From Salinirubellus salinus (lineage in GTDB: Archaea; Halobacteriota; Halobacteria; Halobacteriales; Haloarculaceae), in assembly GCF_025231485.1 (NCBI RefSeq), contig NZ_CP104003.1, positions 930,001 to 994,000 on the forward strand: 64,000 nt of DNA, in the 5' to 3' direction. Positions 1-7,241 of this stretch are shown here, in pieces (positions within the stretch are counted from its first letter, which is position 1; the number at the start of each line of letters is the position of its first letter). The notes below the pieces were generated by a model, which worked only from the letters and a program-made list of their open reading frames with translations, searched no databases and was not told the DNA's origin. Position numbers and translations under genes: made by a program.

Positions 1-839
1 TACTCGAGCGGGTCGCGGCCCGCGGTGGGGACACCGACCTCGCCGATGAGGTCATCTCGACGCTCCAGTACGAGAAGGCACTCACCAAGGGGAACCAGTC
101 CGACGAGCGTGGCGTCTACGACCGGCTCGCCGCCTACTCCGACACCGACGGCGGCCCCGAGTACACCTTGCTGCGCGACGACCGCGAGGGGTTCCCCCGT
201 CGGGTCGTCTTCGACGCCTGCACGTTCGTCGTCGACGGCTACGAGGTCCAGCTCGTCGGCCGCGAGGAGCCGTTCCGCGCGCTCCGGAAACACGAGTTCG
301 CACTCGGCTTCGACAGCGCCGACCTCGTCCTCGAGGAGGTGGTCGGCCTCGAACCAGAGCCGCTCGGGTCGCTCTCGGAGGTGAACGACCGTATCGACCC
401 GCGGGACACGGACGTGCGTGTGGTGGGTGGGCTGGGCGACACGGTCCACCACACGCTGCTCGCGGACACGGAGGCGGTTGGTGCCTCCACCCCGCTCGAC
501 CGGGCGTTCGTCGACGACTACGAGGGGCCGTTCTGCATCTCGCCGCGGTACGAGCGACTCGTCGAGGCGGTCCTCGGCACCGACGCCGTCGAGGGGCTGG
601 AGTTCGTCTACCCAGAGGACGGCGCCGAGGAGGAGGCCGCCATCGCGGCCGTGGGTGCTGGCGCGTACCTGACTGTCACCGGCGGCACCGCGCGAGACCA
701 CGGGCTGGTCGTGGGTGAGCGACTGTTCCCGAGCGAGACCGTGCTCCTGGAGAACGTCGGGGAGGTAGACGAGGAGGCCCGTTCGCTGGCGCGTCACCTC
801 GTCGCCGGCGTCGAGACGGAACTGACCGTCGAGGCCTGA
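1..839 (+). CDS. Unrecognised haloarchaeal protein, C-terminal 278 residues (5' end outside window)
   Basis: The reading frame is open from base 3 to a TGA at 837-839, with no in-frame ATG before the window edge, so the start lies upstream. GC-rich third positions and many Asp/Glu residues show it is a real haloarchaeal gene. I recognise no family. The visible part has no Cys pairs, no Walker motif and no obvious membrane segment. A mid-part (FDACTFVVDGYEVQLVGREE) and a C-terminal part rich in Ala/Gly/Val (AAVGAGAYLTVTGGTA) look like beta-rich soluble domains. It converges on the Bat-type regulator gene ending at 888, so it probably ends its own transcription unit. Function unknown. Confidence 0.75.
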   Translation, partial: LERVAARGGDTDLADEVISTLQYEKALTKGNQSDERGVYDRLAAYSDTDGGPEYTLLRDDREGFPRRVVFDACTFVVDGYEVQLVGREEPFRALRKHEFALGFDSADLVLEEVVGLEPEPLGSLSEVNDRIDPRDTDVRVVGGLGDTVHHTLLADTEAVGASTPLDRAFVDDYEGPFCISPRYERLVEAVLGTDAVEGLEFVYPEDGAEEEAAIAAVGAGAYLTVTGGTARDHGLVVGERLFPSETVLLENVGEVDEEARSLARHLVAGVETELTVEA

Positions 840-887
840 GCAGGGAGTCCGGACCGCCGCTCGACTCTCGGTATCGCCGTCTCGGGT

Positions 888-1541
888 CTACGGACAGATG
901 GTGTGGAGCACCGTCCCCTCTATCTTGCGCAGGTGCTCACCGACCGTCGTGGCGGTGCAGTCGAGTTCGTTCGCGAGGTCCTCGTAGGTGGACTCGCGTG
1001 GTTCCTCGTAGTACCCCATCTCGATGGCGATCTCGAGGATCTCCTGCTGGCGTGGGGTGAGTTCGGTGAACAGCCGCTCCAGTTGTGGCTGGTACTCGCC
1101 GGTCCGCTCGACGTTCGCCCGGACGCCGCCCGGAATCTCGGGAATTGCGTCGCGGATGTCCCCCTCCTCGCCGACGATGGTCACCTCGACCGCGCCGTCG
1201 CGCCTGAACACCATCGGGTAGTCGATGACGATCCCGTACCGCTGGGGGATGTGCAGGAGCCCGGCGACGATGTCGCTCGGGTCGACGTGAGCGAACATCA
1301 GGGCGTTCTCCCCCGTCTCCGAGAGTTGCCAGGCGATGGCGTGGTCGAAGTGCGCGTCGGCCATCTCCCGGAGGCGCTCCGTGTCTCCCGCGTACTCGGA
1401 GAGGACCACCGCGCTCCCGTCGTCGAGGAGGTTCATCTGGTGGATGGCCTCCTCGCGGACGTTCGGTTCGTCGGTCAGTACCTCGTCGAAGCGGTGGAAC
1501 CAGCCCCGCTCGGGCCGGATGGTGAGGTCGACGTAGCGCAT
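888..1541 (-). CDS. HTH-10 (bacterio-opsin-activator type) transcriptional regulator
   Basis: A 217-residue soluble regulator. The C-terminal 55 residues (LTPRQQEILEIAIEMGYYEE, then TYEDLANELDCTATTVGEHL) are the classic haloarchaeal HTH_10 DNA-binding domain of Bat-type regulators. The N-terminal 150 residues are the usual beta-rich sensor half of small family members. The start is the ATG at 1539-1541 (MRYVDLTI), which gives the normal family length; the longer open frame upstream is not coding-like. It stands alone, converging with the gene ending at 839. Its target is not visible from context. Members of this family typically sense redox, oxygen or metabolite cues, but the ligand here is unknown. 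Confidence 0.9.
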   Translation of the reverse strand: MRYVDLTIRPERGWFHRFDEVLTDEPNVREEAIHQMNLLDDGSAVVLSEYAGDTERLREMADAHFDHAIAWQLSETGENALMFAHVDPSDIVAGLLHIPQRYGIVIDYPMVFRRDGAVEVTIVGEEGDIRDAIPEIPGGVRANVERTGEYQPQLERLFTELTPRQQEILEIAIEMGYYEEPRESTYEDLANELDCTATTVGEHLRKIEGTVLHTICP

Positions 1542-1851
1542 ATGTGAGGCTCTCCCCGCACCGCACCTATCGTTTCTCCCGTGCGACTCCGGGGGTTTAG
1601 ATGCCGCACGGGGCCCGGCGTCGCGTTCGCGAGTGGCGAGACCAGCGACGGGGACGACAGGGTCGGCCTGCCGGACTCGGCCAGATGGACGCCTGCGGGC
1701 CTCTCCCGGCCACTGCCGGAGAGTCTGCGTCGCAGAGACGACATCGCCGACAATCGAGATTCTGTATAGCAAGATGCGGTTTATGCGTCGCGTGTGAGGC
1801 CACACGCTCGGCCCCCAAGTAACAACCTTTCTACAGTATTGGCCGGTCTCG
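1542..1851. other. Intergenic stretch with no supported gene
   Basis: About 310 bases between the Bat-type regulator and the recombinase. It contains the promoter side of the regulator at its left end and an AT-richer patch (roughly 1750-1845) before the recombinase stop. No protein with haloarchaeal codon bias, no tRNA and no clear repeat is visible. Confidence 0.6.
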
Positions 1852-2889
1852 CTACAACACGGCGTACACGTTCGCCTCGTACACCGACCTGACCCGGTCC
1901 CCCCAGTTGTGGGTGTAGGTGTCGATGACGTCGCTGGCGACGTCCCCACGGAGGTACTTGACGACCCCTCTGTCTCCCGTTCGGTCCCGGAGGTGCGTCG
2001 TGAAGAAGTGCCGGAAGTAGTGTGGCGTGACGTTCTCGGCGGCGTCTCCGCCCTCGCGGTGCCACCCACGGGCCTCGGCGTGCCCCCTGACCACGTTCCG
2101 GACCATCTTCGGTGTCAGTCGCTCGCCCCAGCGGTCGCGGGTGCTGAGGAACAGTGGGTCGGCTGGGGACCGCGTGTCCGGTCTGACAGCGAGCCAGCCC
2201 CTGAGCGCCGATCTGAGTTCGGCGTCGACGGGGATCACCGTGTCGCGCTTGCGCTTGTTCGAGGCCGTGCGCTCCTCCCCGTTGTAGGCGTGTCCTCGGG
2301 ACGGTTCACTCGCCACGTAGAGCGTATCCGGGCGGTTCTCGACCGCTGCGCGGGGACGAGCCTCGAACGCGGCGTTCACCTCGGGGTCCTCGAGGTGCAG
2401 GTCGCGGAGGTCGAGGTTGCAGAGTTCACCGACACGCATCCCGGTCTTCAGCAGGGTAACGACGAGCGCCCGGTCCAGCGGGTGGCGGATGTCGGCCACG
2501 AACGCCCGCATCGTCGGGACGTCGACCTCCCGGCGAGCGGGGTCCGTGTCGATGGATTCGTCCATCTCCTCCATCACGAGCGCCATGGGGTTACCGTCGA
2601 ACGCCTCCACCTGCGTCATGTAGGCGTAGAACCGGTGGAGGTAGGAGGCGTACGTCGCGACGGTGGAGGGCGCGTGGTCGCCACGCAGGGAGTGTACCCA
2701 GGCCATGCAGTCGCGTTGCCCGGCCGTCCGGAAGTCCACGCCACGGGTCCCGAGGAACCGCTCACAGCGGCGGAGCACCCGCTCGTAGGCGTCGCGGGTC
2801 CGCTGGGTCTTCCCGTGGTAGGTGATGTCCTGGAGGAAGTACGCCACTGGGTCCTCGGCCGAGTCCGGGGTGCCCCCCTCGACGCTCAT
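1852..2889 (-). CDS. Tyrosine-type site-specific recombinase/integrase
   Basis: A 345-residue tyrosine recombinase. Residues 14-110 form the helical SAM-like core-binding domain (YHGKTQRTRDAYERVLRRCE). The catalytic domain shows Arg152 (KTGMRVGELCNLDL), a basic beta-hairpin (residues 212-218), the H-x-x-R box His290/Arg293 (PHYFRHFFTTH) and the nucleophile Tyr325 in DTYTH. All hallmark residues are present, so it should be active. Its ATG overlaps the stop of the upstream DUF5805-type gene by 4 nt (ATGA at 2886-2889), so the two are translationally coupled. No neighbouring att repeats or element cargo were seen. It may be a resident chromosomal recombinase rather than the integrase of the island at 4.6-22 kb. 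Confidence 0.9.
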   Translation of the reverse strand: MSVEGGTPDSAEDPVAYFLQDITYHGKTQRTRDAYERVLRRCERFLGTRGVDFRTAGQRDCMAWVHSLRGDHAPSTVATYASYLHRFYAYMTQVEAFDGNPMALVMEEMDESIDTDPARREVDVPTMRAFVADIRHPLDRALVVTLLKTGMRVGELCNLDLRDLHLEDPEVNAAFEARPRAAVENRPDTLYVASEPSRGHAYNGEERTASNKRKRDTVIPVDAELRSALRGWLAVRPDTRSPADPLFLSTRDRWGERLTPKMVRNVVRGHAEARGWHREGGDAAENVTPHYFRHFFTTHLRDRTGDRGVVKYLRGDVASDVIDTYTHNWGDRVRSVYEANVYAVL

Positions 2890-3314
2890 TCGTCCACCAC
2901 GTAGCCACCCGCCCGGCCGCTGTACTTCACGCGGTTGGCCGACTGGAGGGAGTCCAGTGCGTCCTCGAGTCGCTCCTCGAAGTCACCGGCGAGTCCCTCG
3001 ACGAGCTGGTCCCAGTCGAGTGGTCCCTCCGACTGGAGCAGTTCGACGACCCCCGTCTCGAGGCCGTCACCCCCTGGGGTCGCGTCCGGAGAACCGCCTT
3101 CGACGGGCTTACTGGGGGTGGCCTGCCCCGATTCGACGCGTTCGAAGCCGCTCCGGCCCGATTGGACCATCGTGCGCACGAACTCGCTCAGGCTCATCCC
3201 GAGCTCGTCGGCCTGGTCGCGCCACAGGTCTCGCTGGTATGCCGGGACGTAGGTGCGTACCCCGACTCGCTCGTTCGGGTCGTCGGTACCGCCCGACCCA
3301 CTCGACTCGCTCAT
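2886..3314 (-). CDS. DUF5805-type protein with ribbon-helix-helix-like N-terminus
   Basis: A 142-residue acidic protein, first gene of a two-gene operon with the recombinase. Residues 17-55 (RVGVRTYVPAYQRDLW, then ELGMSLSEFVRTMVQSG) have the strand-helix-helix pattern of ribbon-helix-helix DNA-binding proteins. A Pro/Gly-rich linker follows, then a C-terminal winged-helix-like part (VVELLQSEGPLDWDQLVEGL to VKYSGRAGGYVVDE). I recognise this as the haloarchaeal family annotated DUF5805, which is commonly paired with a tyrosine recombinase. The pairing suggests it regulates or assists the recombinase; that role is inferred. The ATG at 3312-3314 gives a normal start. Confidence 0.8.
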   Translation of the reverse strand: MSESSGSGGTDDPNERVGVRTYVPAYQRDLWRDQADELGMSLSEFVRTMVQSGRSGFERVESGQATPSKPVEGGSPDATPGGDGLETGVVELLQSEGPLDWDQLVEGLAGDFEERLEDALDSLQSANRVKYSGRAGGYVVDE

Positions 3315-3656
3315 GATTCCAGGGTCGGACCCGTGTCACTTCAATCTGTGTCAGACGCGACGATAAGTGAGTTTATCTTCCCAGGCGGCGCTGGAGTTTG
3401 ATGTGTTATCTCGTTTTGTGGAGCCAAGATTCTTCTAAGTAGTGTCATACGAGACGATATACTCTGGTTGCAGGGTGGCAGTGATTGACACGCCAGGACC
3501 CTCGAACGCGCCCCGGCAACTCTTGTTATAGCATGAACGTTTATGATAGTAGCGCACGTCGGTGGGAGTAAGAGATGCTCGCTGTAGGCGTACACCACTG
3601 ATTCTCCCCCTGCCCACAGCAACGTATCCGAGCACCCTGCGACCCACCAGACACAG
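3315..3656. other. Divergent intergenic region
   Basis: About 340 bases between the DUF5805-type gene and the small protein at 3657. It is AT-richer than its surroundings near 3355-3450 and 3525-3555, including TATA-like runs around 3367-3377 (for the minus-strand operon) and 3540-3552 (ttatgatag, plus strand). No additional gene or RNA is recognised. Confidence 0.5.
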
Positions 3657-3869
3657 ATGACACGCACCACCGACACAGAGACCCGTACCCGACCGACCGA
3701 CGACATCGACCCGATGGTCCCCATCATGCCCGGGCGCGACATCCGCACGGACGGCGGTCGAATCACGCGCCCCGAACGCGTCCCCAGGCGCCCGCCGGAG
3801 ACGGAGTACACGACCGAGTACGGCCGCGGGGCCGAGGAGATCGCCCCGATGGTCGAGGACCTGCGCTGA
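3657..3869 (+). CDS. Small hypothetical protein (70 aa)
   Basis: Seventy residues starting MTRTTDTETRTRPTDD and ending EEIAPMVEDLR. The frame has the strong third-position GC bias of real genes here, and its ATG is followed by a Thr/Arg/Asp-rich, probably disordered sequence with no Cys, no membrane helix and no known motif. It ends 42 nt before the GTG of the glycosyltransferase, on the same strand, so the two may be co-transcribed. I do not recognise the family; function unknown. Confidence 0.5.
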   Translation: MTRTTDTETRTRPTDDIDPMVPIMPGRDIRTDGGRITRPERVPRRPPETEYTTEYGRGAEEIAPMVEDLR

Positions 3870-3911
3870 CTTTTCGGCAGACCTAAACCCTCGTACGACC
3901 CCGCTCTACTC

Positions 3912-4601
3912 GTGAGCGAAGCGTACACGTTCGACGACGTGAGCGTCGTCATGGGGACGTACAACGAGGAAGCCGCCATCGCCACCGTACTCTCGGACAT
4001 CGACCAGGTCACCGACGGGCGTGCGGAGGTGGTGTGCGTCGACGGCAGCGACGACAGGACGCCCGACATCGCGCGTGAGCACGGCGCCATCGTCGTCGAG
4101 CAGGAGCCGCAGGGCTACGGTGTCGCGGTCCGTGAGGCACTCCTCACGGCCTCTCGGCCCGTCATCGTCACCACGGACTGCGACGACACCTACCCGATGG
4201 AGGCACTGCCGCGGTTCCTCGAGCTGATCAACGAGGGCTACGACGTCGTCAGCGGGGACCGGCTCTATCACGGTGCCGAGGCGATGCCTCTGTTCAACCG
4301 GCTCGGGAATCAGGGGTTCGCCCTCCTCGCCTCTCTGCTGATGGGCGAACGCGTCCACGACACCACCACGGGGATGCGGGCCTACCGGCGCGAGGTGATC
4401 CGCGAGAACCGTTTCACCCAGAACACCGGGCTCTCCGCGGAACTGCTGATTCGCCCGCTGATGCGGGGCTACAGGGTCCGTGAGGAGCCCATCGAGTACG
4501 CCGAACGACTCGGCGAGACCAAACTCGACCCCATCCAGGGCGGGTGGGAGATCGGCGCCAGCATCGTGAAGGTCTGTCTCGAAGAGCAGTTCCGTCGCTG
4601 A
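3912..4601 (+). CDS. Family 2 glycosyltransferase, dolichyl-phosphate hexose synthase-like
   Basis: A 229-residue GT-A fold enzyme without C-terminal membrane helices. Motifs in order: VSVVMGTYNEEAAI (nucleotide-sugar binding start), VVCVDGSDDRT, the metal-binding region TTDCDDTYPMEALPRFLELI (a DxD-type acidic cluster near residue 95), DTTTGMRAYRREV and the acceptor-side ERLGETKLDPIQGG. This pattern fits enzymes that load a sugar onto dolichyl phosphate for archaeal N-glycosylation (Agl-type), acting at the cytoplasmic membrane face. The GTG at 3912 fits the family N-terminus. The gene is the last ordinary chromosomal gene before the accessory island. The exact sugar cannot be read from sequence. 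Confidence 0.88.
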   Translation: MSEAYTFDDVSVVMGTYNEEAAIATVLSDIDQVTDGRAEVVCVDGSDDRTPDIAREHGAIVVEQEPQGYGVAVREALLTASRPVIVTTDCDDTYPMEALPRFLELINEGYDVVSGDRLYHGAEAMPLFNRLGNQGFALLASLLMGERVHDTTTGMRAYRREVIRENRFTQNTGLSAELLIRPLMRGYRVREEPIEYAERLGETKLDPIQGGWEIGASIVKVCLEEQFRR

Positions 4602-4996
4602 AGTATCACATTTGTTTTTACTATCGTCCGGCACGCCCGTCTCGCGTCGGACTCGTAAACTGCATGTTGATATATCGAATCCGGGCGCCTCTCGATGTCA
4701 CAGTTTCGGAAAGTAGTGGCCTACCAATCGCTTGTTTTCGGCTCTCACCGCCTCGAACTCTCTTTCTCATCCCGATTCACCGCAATCTATACAGAATATG
4801 ATACTTGTGGAATGGATGCGGGATCGACTTCCAAAAGTCTAAACATAGTGGTAGGTACGGCGAAATAATCATGTCACTCTTGATTGGTCGGTTCGTGCGG
4901 AGACGCGGCCGCGGACTACTTCAGATGCGAACCACAGTTAACTTTGATTGAAAGTCAGGTCTACTCTTTGGTTGGTTTCCTGTGTATGGCCACCGG
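4602..4996. other. AT-rich gene-free stretch at left edge of accessory island
   Basis: About 395 bases with markedly lower GC than anything to the left. No reading frame with haloarchaeal codon use is present. Apart from the T-rich terminator it holds scattered TATA-like patches (for example near 4663-4680 and 4780-4800). I saw no tRNA, no long inverted repeat and no clear direct repeat shared with the other island edge near 22 kb. It is most simply the junction of imported DNA with the host chromosome. Confidence 0.55.
4608..4619 (+). terminator. T-rich archaeal terminator after the GT2 gene
   Basis: A T-rich run (catttgttttta) starts a few bases after the stop codon of the GT2 gene. Archaeal RNA polymerase terminates at such T tracts without a hairpin. 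It is also the first base-composition break at the island edge. Confidence 0.45.
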
Positions 4997-5350
4997 TCAG
5001 TCGTCGTATCGCTCTACGAGGAGTTCCTGAATGTCGTCCACGTGGCTTAGGAGTCGCCGTGCCTCTTGGGATGCCTCCACGGCACCGTAACGCTCCATCG
5101 CATCGAAGACCTGCTGCCCATCCTTATCGAGTCGGTAGAGTTTGCGGTCTCCTTCCTCGTCGATGACCCGGTCAAGTTCCCACGCCTCGAGTCGGATTCC
5201 CTCCTCCAGTCGCTTGGAGAGCGTGCTGGTGCTGATTCGGAGGCTCTCCTCAAGATCGGTGAACCGCCGTGGCTTCGTACCGAGGTCAGCGACGATGTGT
5301 AGCGTTCCCTCTGCCCGAAGGAACTCCCGCCACGCCTCGCGCTCGTCCAT
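4997..5350 (-). CDS. Winged-helix transcriptional regulator (HxlR-like)
   Basis: A 117-residue single-domain regulator. Residues 14-60 read like a winged helix (GTLHIVADLGTKPRRFTDLE, then ISTSTLSKRLEEGIRL), followed by a wing (DEEGDRKLYRLDKDG) and a C-terminal helical tail that probably dimerises. It resembles the helix-turn-helix core of the protein at 19296-19727, at the other end of the defence cluster. It is separated by 164 nt from the next minus-strand gene. It could control the island, but no operator was tied to it. Start ATG at 5348-5350. Confidence 0.75.
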   Translation of the reverse strand: MDEREAWREFLRAEGTLHIVADLGTKPRRFTDLEESLRISTSTLSKRLEEGIRLEAWELDRVIDEEGDRKLYRLDKDGQQVFDAMERYGAVEASQEARRLLSHVDDIQELLVERYDD

Positions 5351-5514
5351 CTCTGCGAGTCTGATGGTGCGGCCCCCAGAAGTCGGTTGCGTAGCTCAAT
5401 CGAGTGGGGATACTACCGATTCATCACGGGTAACAGCACAGTCTTCTCGGCGATTTTCGGCGGTTCAGCCTCTTTCCCTAATCTGAACAGTACTATCTGA
5501 TCGACTCCTTAGAT

Positions 5515-6279
5515 TCAATCTCCACTCGGCAAGTCCGGTTCGGCGAACTCGTCCTTGATGTACACCACCGGTAGCCCCAATACGGTATCTATCCGACCGC
5601 GATTCTCATACATATGCGACTTGTCCGCGGTGACCAGCTTCTCGATGAGATTCCGATTACGCTGGTGCGCCGCATCGCAGAGAATCATCTTGTCCCGGTA
5701 CCCGTTGACGAACCCGAGTCGCCTGTTGCGTTCTCCTTCACTCCACGAGTTAGACGGGCCCCAAGTGACCCGATTCTGAAGCCGGTCTCGGGTCTCCAAG
5801 GCGTCGTGCATAATGGTGTCGCACAGCACATCTATCGCCCTGCGCGCTACCTTCTGAGTTACCGTTTGGCCACCAATCTCGCGTTGAAGGAACTCCCTGA
5901 TGTTGGGTCTGATGATGTCCCGAATCAGTCGTTGGGGGTACACCTCCTCCTCAATACCGGTCACTGACACGAACTCGTCCACGAGTGTCTCTATATCCAA
6001 CTCCTCGTCGCCGTAGCTCCGGAGCTTGATGTCCAAATTGGTTTGCGTGACTCGAATGTTGGAGAACTTCTCACCGAACAATCCCTCGCAACTTCCCCAG
6101 CTCACCTCCGTCGATTCAAGCGAGTTATTCGAGGTTCTATTGCAGTACTCGTAGATTACTGCCCGACTCGTGTAGAGCGAGTTGTCTGTCTCAAAGAGTC
6201 GTTCGGCCTCATCGCGCCAGAGATCGTGAAGGAATGTAACCCCAACGAGCGGCGCGGTGTCGAGAAAGTACCGTGTCAT
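5515..6279 (-). CDS. PIN-domain-like nuclease (candidate toxin)
   Basis: A 254-residue protein with PIN-fold acidic landmarks. Asp7 lies in the first strand (MTRYFLDTAPL), Glu44 in the next conserved helix (AVIYEYCNR), and a C-terminal half reads DKMILCDAAHQRN followed by LVTADKSHM, giving the third and fourth acidic positions. An insertion of about 100 residues between them makes it longer than the usual 130-150-residue VapC. It is read immediately after the gene at 6286-7146, with only 6 nt between stop and ATG, so the pair is an operon. PIN enzymes are metal-dependent RNases; with the preceding gene this looks like a toxin-antitoxin or abortive-defence unit. Substrate unknown. Confidence 0.7.
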   Translation of the reverse strand: MTRYFLDTAPLVGVTFLHDLWRDEAERLFETDNSLYTSRAVIYEYCNRTSNNSLESTEVSWGSCEGLFGEKFSNIRVTQTNLDIKLRSYGDEELDIETLVDEFVSVTGIEEEVYPQRLIRDIIRPNIREFLQREIGGQTVTQKVARRAIDVLCDTIMHDALETRDRLQNRVTWGPSNSWSEGERNRRLGFVNGYRDKMILCDAAHQRNRNLIEKLVTADKSHMYENRGRIDTVLGLPVVYIKDEFAEPDLPSGD

Positions 6280-6285
6280 AGAGAT

Positions 6286-7146
6286 CTACCCGAGCACCTC
6301 AAAGTCGACATGAGGGAGAACGAGCGCATCGGCAGCTCTCCGCGTGGTCTGGTCGTCCCGGGCGTTCGCCTTCGCCTTCTCACGTTCCCAGTCCCTCAGC
6401 TGGCTCCGGAGCTGTTCCTTTGCGTCCTCTATGCTGGTGAGGTTAAGCTCCTGTTCGATGCGCTCTCGCGTCAGTCCGTCGTTCTCTCGCACCGCCAGTT
6501 CCAGGCAGAAAAGCCGCCAGAACACCTTGGAGTACTTTTTGGCTTGCGCCGGTTCGTACCTACTGGAGTCCAGCTCGGTGCTCATCAGCCGGTACCAGAT
6601 GTGAAGGTCATCCTCATACGTCGGGAACGATTCGGTCGGGAAGCTCTCGACGATTTCGAAGACCGTCTCACGCGTCGCCCCGACGTTCCTGTCAAACGAG
6701 AGTGTCATCTGTTCCGAGTCCGCCGTCTCTAACTGCTTGTCTATACTTCGGTAGTGTCGCTGAACCGCGTAAGGCGCATCGTCGTACATCCGGTCAGTCA
6801 GGCCCTCCAAACCAAGGTCGTAATAGCGTTCGAGCGTGCGACGAACCGCCCGTCGTGCCCGCCGAACAGTCCCATCTGGCCGGTCAATATCATCCACCGT
6901 GATGTCGCAATGTACCTCGGCGTCGTCCAGTTCTCCCCCGGTGTGGAGATCAGTGCCGGTCGTCGCGGCCATCGTCCCATACATATACCAGAACGTCGGG
7001 ATGTCAACCGTGATTCGCTCACTTTCAAGCTCGTCCTTTGCGAAGTAGAGCAGCTTGTGGAGGGCCTTTTTCGGGAGAGAGACTTCGGAGTCGTACTCGT
7101 CGAGCAGTAGGGCGGCCACCTCGTCCGTACTCATTTCACCGTACAT
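6286..7146 (-). CDS. Putative antitoxin-like partner of the PIN nuclease (LHKLLYFAK motif)
   Basis: First gene of a two-gene operon with the PIN-domain protein. The N-terminal stretch SLPKKALHKLLYFAKDEL and then FWYMYGT resemble the start of the Panacea/SocA-type antitoxin domain (DUF4065: LxKLLYFA ... W..GP). The similarity is short, so the assignment is tentative. The remaining 220 residues are helical and charged with no motif I recognise. I chose the ATG at 7144-7146 (MYGEMSTDEV); ATG 7132-7134 is an alternative, and a longer reading into the divergent promoter is unlikely. The gene is transcribed away from the Argonaute operon, sharing its short promoter region and a 14-bp palindrome. 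GC is lower than the chromosomal average. Confidence 0.6.
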   Translation of the reverse strand: MYGEMSTDEVAALLLDEYDSEVSLPKKALHKLLYFAKDELESERITVDIPTFWYMYGTMAATTGTDLHTGGELDDAEVHCDITVDDIDRPDGTVRRARRAVRRTLERYYDLGLEGLTDRMYDDAPYAVQRHYRSIDKQLETADSEQMTLSFDRNVGATRETVFEIVESFPTESFPTYEDDLHIWYRLMSTELDSSRYEPAQAKKYSKVFWRLFCLELAVRENDGLTRERIEQELNLTSIEDAKEQLRSQLRDWEREKAKANARDDQTTRRAADALVLPHVDFEVLG

Positions 7147-7148
7147 CA

Positions 7149-7162
7149 ACTGGTCAACCAGT
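7149..7162. promoter_or_regulatory. Perfect palindrome (candidate operator) in the divergent promoter
   Basis: actggtcaaccagt is a perfect 6-2-6 inverted repeat lying 2 nt upstream of the chosen start codon of the antitoxin-like gene and about 20 nt from the TATA-like core shared with the Argonaute operon. That is a usual place for an autoregulatory operator. Its role is inferred. Confidence 0.45.
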
Positions 7163-7178
7163 CGTACGATTCGAGGGT

Positions 7179-7185
7179 ATATTTG
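7179..7185 (+). promoter_or_regulatory. TATA-like element for the Argonaute operon
   Basis: tatattt sits about 30 nt before a likely transcription start near 7208, just ahead of the candidate start codons GTG 7218 and ATG 7242. Read on the other strand the same AT core could serve the antitoxin-like gene. Confidence 0.45.
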
Positions 7186-7241
7186 TGTAGGGGCCGGGGG
7201 GAAACATTCTCCACGATGTGGCACGCATTGCCGGCGAGCGG

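Noticed and set aside
1852-4601. Element integrase with att sites for the island at 4.6-22 kb
   Set aside because: No direct repeat or tRNA fragment linking the recombinase to the island edges was visible, and normal chromosomal genes lie between them.
6043-7110. Long open frames on the plus strand opposite the PIN/antitoxin-like operon
   Set aside because: They lack the third-position bias of the minus-strand genes and resemble no protein; they are antisense shadows of a GC-rich operon.
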